A stretch of DNA of 64,000 nucleotides, from assembly GCF_013363755.1 (NCBI RefSeq), contig NZ_CP054840.1, positions 262,001 to 326,000 on the forward strand. The letters run 5' to 3'. The notes beneath the pieces are model-generated. The model did no database searches and was not told the DNA's origin. It saw nothing but the letters and a program-made list of their open reading frames with translations. The position numbers and the translations under genes were made by a program. Position 1 is the first letter of the stretch, and each line of letters starts with the position of its first letter. This document shows, piece by piece, positions 62,467 to 64,000 of this stretch. This DNA is from Comamonas antarctica. Lineage in GTDB: Bacteria > Pseudomonadota > Gammaproteobacteria > Burkholderiales > Burkholderiaceae_C.

Positions 62467-64000
62467 ATGACGAAGAAATTCAACGGCAAGATCGAACTCG
62501 ACATCCGCGACAGCCAGCCCGACTGGGATGCCTTCCTGGACCCCGAGGCGCCCAGGGATGCGCCGAACGTGCTGGTCATCCTCTACGACGACACCGACTG
62601 CGCGGCCTGGTCGCCTTACGGCGGGCGCATCCGCATGCCCACGCTCGAGCGGCTGGCGAAGAATGGCCTGACCTATTCGCAATGGCACACCACGGCGATC
62701 TGTTCCGCCACGCGCTCGACCTTCCTCACCGGGCGCAACCACCACCACAATGGCTTTGGCACCGTGGCCGACATGGCCAGCGGATTTCCGGGCTACTCGG
62801 GCCACATTCCGCCCGAGAACGCGACCCTGGCCACGGTGCTGCGCAACGCCGGCTGGAGCACTTTCTGGGTCGGCAAGAACCACAACGTCCCGGTCGATTC
62901 GCTCGATATCGGCGCGAGCCGCAGGCACTGGCCGCTCGGGCTCGGATATGACCGCTTCTATGGCTTCCTGGGCGGCGAGACCAACCAGTGGTATCCCGAG
63001 CTGATCGAGGACAACCATTTCGTCGAGCAGCCGGCCCAGCCCGAGCAGGGCTACCACTTCTCCAAGGACATTGCCGACAAGGCCATCGGGTTCATTCGCG
63101 ACAGCAAGCAGTCGCGGCCGCAAAAGCCCTGGTACCTGTGGTACTGCCCCGGCGCCAACCATGCGCCGCACCATGCGCCCCAGGAGTACATCGACAAGTA
63201 CCGGGGCCAGTTCGACGATGGCTACGAGGCCTACCGCGACTGGGTGCTGGCGCGCATGATCGACAAGGGCGTGCTGCCCAAGGGCACGGCGCTGACGCCG
63301 GCCAATCCCATGGAGGACGGCAGCTTCGTGGCGGGCGACCGCGTGCGCCCCTGGGCTTCGCTGTCATACGACGAAAAGCGCCTGTTCAGCCGCATGGCCG
63401 AGGTCTACGCCGGGCTGTCCGAGTACACCGACGTGCAGACCGGGCGCGTGATCGACTACCTCGAGGAATCTGGCCAGCTCGACAACACGCTGGTCCTGTA
63501 CTGCGCCGACAACGGCGCGTCGGGCGAGGGCAGTCCCAACGGCTCGGTCAACGAGAACCGCTTCTTCAACGGCTACCCCGACGACATCCAGGACAACCTG
63601 GCGATGATCGACAAGCTGGGCTCGCCCGACACCTATAACCATTACCCGACCGGCTGGGCCATGGCCTTCAGCACGCCCTACCGCATGTTCAAGCGCTACG
63701 CGCAGTACGCGGGCGGCACGGCCGACCCGATGGTCATCCACTGGCCCAAGGGCTTCAAGGCGCGCGGCGAGATCCGCCACCAGTACCACCACTGCACCGA
63801 TGTCGTGGCGACGATCCTGGACTGCTGCGGCGTCGGCATGCCGGAAGTGGTCGATGGCGTGAAGCAATCGCCGCTCGATGGCGTGTCGATGCGCTACAGC
63901 TTCGACGCCGCCGACGCGCCCACGCGCAAGCAGACGCAGTATTACGAGATGCTGAGCGCGCGCGGCATCTGGCACCGCGGCTGGAAGGCCGCGGCCGAGC
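62467..64000 (+). CDS. Arylsulfatase (formylglycine-dependent), cut by window end
   Basis: At least 511 residues are present and the frame stays open to the last base. The metal-site aspartates lie in LVILYDDTDCAAW (about 36-48), and the formylglycine motif is CSATR with Cys79. The catalytic segments FWVGKNHNVPVD and CPGANHAPHHAP follow, and YCADNGASGEGSPNG holds the late Asp-Asn metal ligands. The motif is C-x-A-x-R instead of the more common C-x-P-x-R. No signal peptide is seen, so it acts in the cytoplasm like Pseudomonas AtsA. It needs conversion of Cys79 by a maturase. Confidence 0.9.
   Translation, partial: MTKKFNGKIELDIRDSQPDWDAFLDPEAPRDAPNVLVILYDDTDCAAWSPYGGRIRMPTLERLAKNGLTYSQWHTTAICSATRSTFLTGRNHHHNGFGTVADMASGFPGYSGHIPPENATLATVLRNAGWSTFWVGKNHNVPVDSLDIGASRRHWPLGLGYDRFYGFLGGETNQWYPELIEDNHFVEQPAQPEQGYHFSKDIADKAIGFIRDSKQSRPQKPWYLWYCPGANHAPHHAPQEYIDKYRGQFDDGYEAYRDWVLARMIDKGVLPKGTALTPANPMEDGSFVAGDRVRPWASLSYDEKRLFSRMAEVYAGLSEYTDVQTGRVIDYLEESGQLDNTLVLYCADNGASGEGSPNGSVNENRFFNGYPDDIQDNLAMIDKLGSPDTYNHYPTGWAMAFSTPYRMFKRYAQYAGGTADPMVIHWPKGFKARGEIRHQYHHCTDVVATILDCCGVGMPEVVDGVKQSPLDGVSMRYSFDAADAPTRKQTQYYEMLSARGIWHRGWKAAAE

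Overview
The window comes from the chromosome of a high-GC betaproteobacterium, most probably a member of the Comamonadaceae (Burkholderiales; Acidovorax/Comamonas/Delftia-like). The pointers are the alpha-operon order rpsM-rpsK-rpsD-rpoA-rplQ, two Bug-type periplasmic receptors, small families typical of Burkholderiales (DUF3567, DUF1840, DUF3108, PHA granule-region protein) and two kinds of short dispersed intergenic repeat. Genus-level placement is inference. No insertion sequence, prophage, CRISPR array, plasmid feature or rRNA was seen. Coding density is very high and no gene-free stretch exceeds 300 bases.

Layout. 1-3150: end of the ribosomal protein operon, then an initiator tRNA-fMet with promoter and terminator. 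3219-8260: Hsp70-like ATPase, a secreted SUMF1-domain protein, rsmI, and the yraN-diaA-dolP cluster of envelope and replication housekeeping genes. 8346-12997: a beta-hydroxyacid dehydrogenase, then the twitching-motility ATPases PilT and PilU with a cyclic-nucleotide-binding-domain gene between them, and divergent yggS. 13133-16100: a shrunken GH79-like lipoprotein, a class V aminotransferase and an FKBP. 16104-19013: a self-contained nitric oxide detoxification switch, norR and hmp, with a sigma-54 promoter and inverted-repeat sites between them. 19148-21828: a two-gene, start-stop-overlapping unit that looks like a type III secretion chaperone with two modules plus an ExoU-like patatin phospholipase; this is the most novel part of the window. 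21886-28266: DUF445 protein, a Fur-box-preceded TonB-dependent receptor and a siderophore-type binding protein, and a type II NADH dehydrogenase. 28467-33239: a two-component system divergent from a large lipoprotein.

33296-42523 is a hydroxyacid/sugar-acid catabolic region: GlcD-like oxidase, LysR regulator, and a divergent run of Bug receptor, galactarate/altronate dehydratase, aldehyde dehydrogenase, HpcH/HpaI aldolase and FAD-linked oxidase. 42661-49056 holds a second LysR regulator, purU, a PAS-GGDEF-EAL protein, an AbrB-type membrane protein and two small betaproteobacterial families. 49063-53289 is an IclR regulator divergent from a fumarylacetoacetate-hydrolase-family enzyme, a second Bug receptor and a YqhD-like alcohol dehydrogenase. 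53296-64000: molybdopterin oxidoreductase, M20 amidohydrolase, PHA-region protein, acyl-CoA-binding protein, a predicted aminopeptidase, a cyclopropane-fatty-acid-synthase-family methyltransferase, DUF1840, DUF1254, and an arylsulfatase cut by the window end.

All family assignments come from reading motifs and sequence character by eye; no database search was run.
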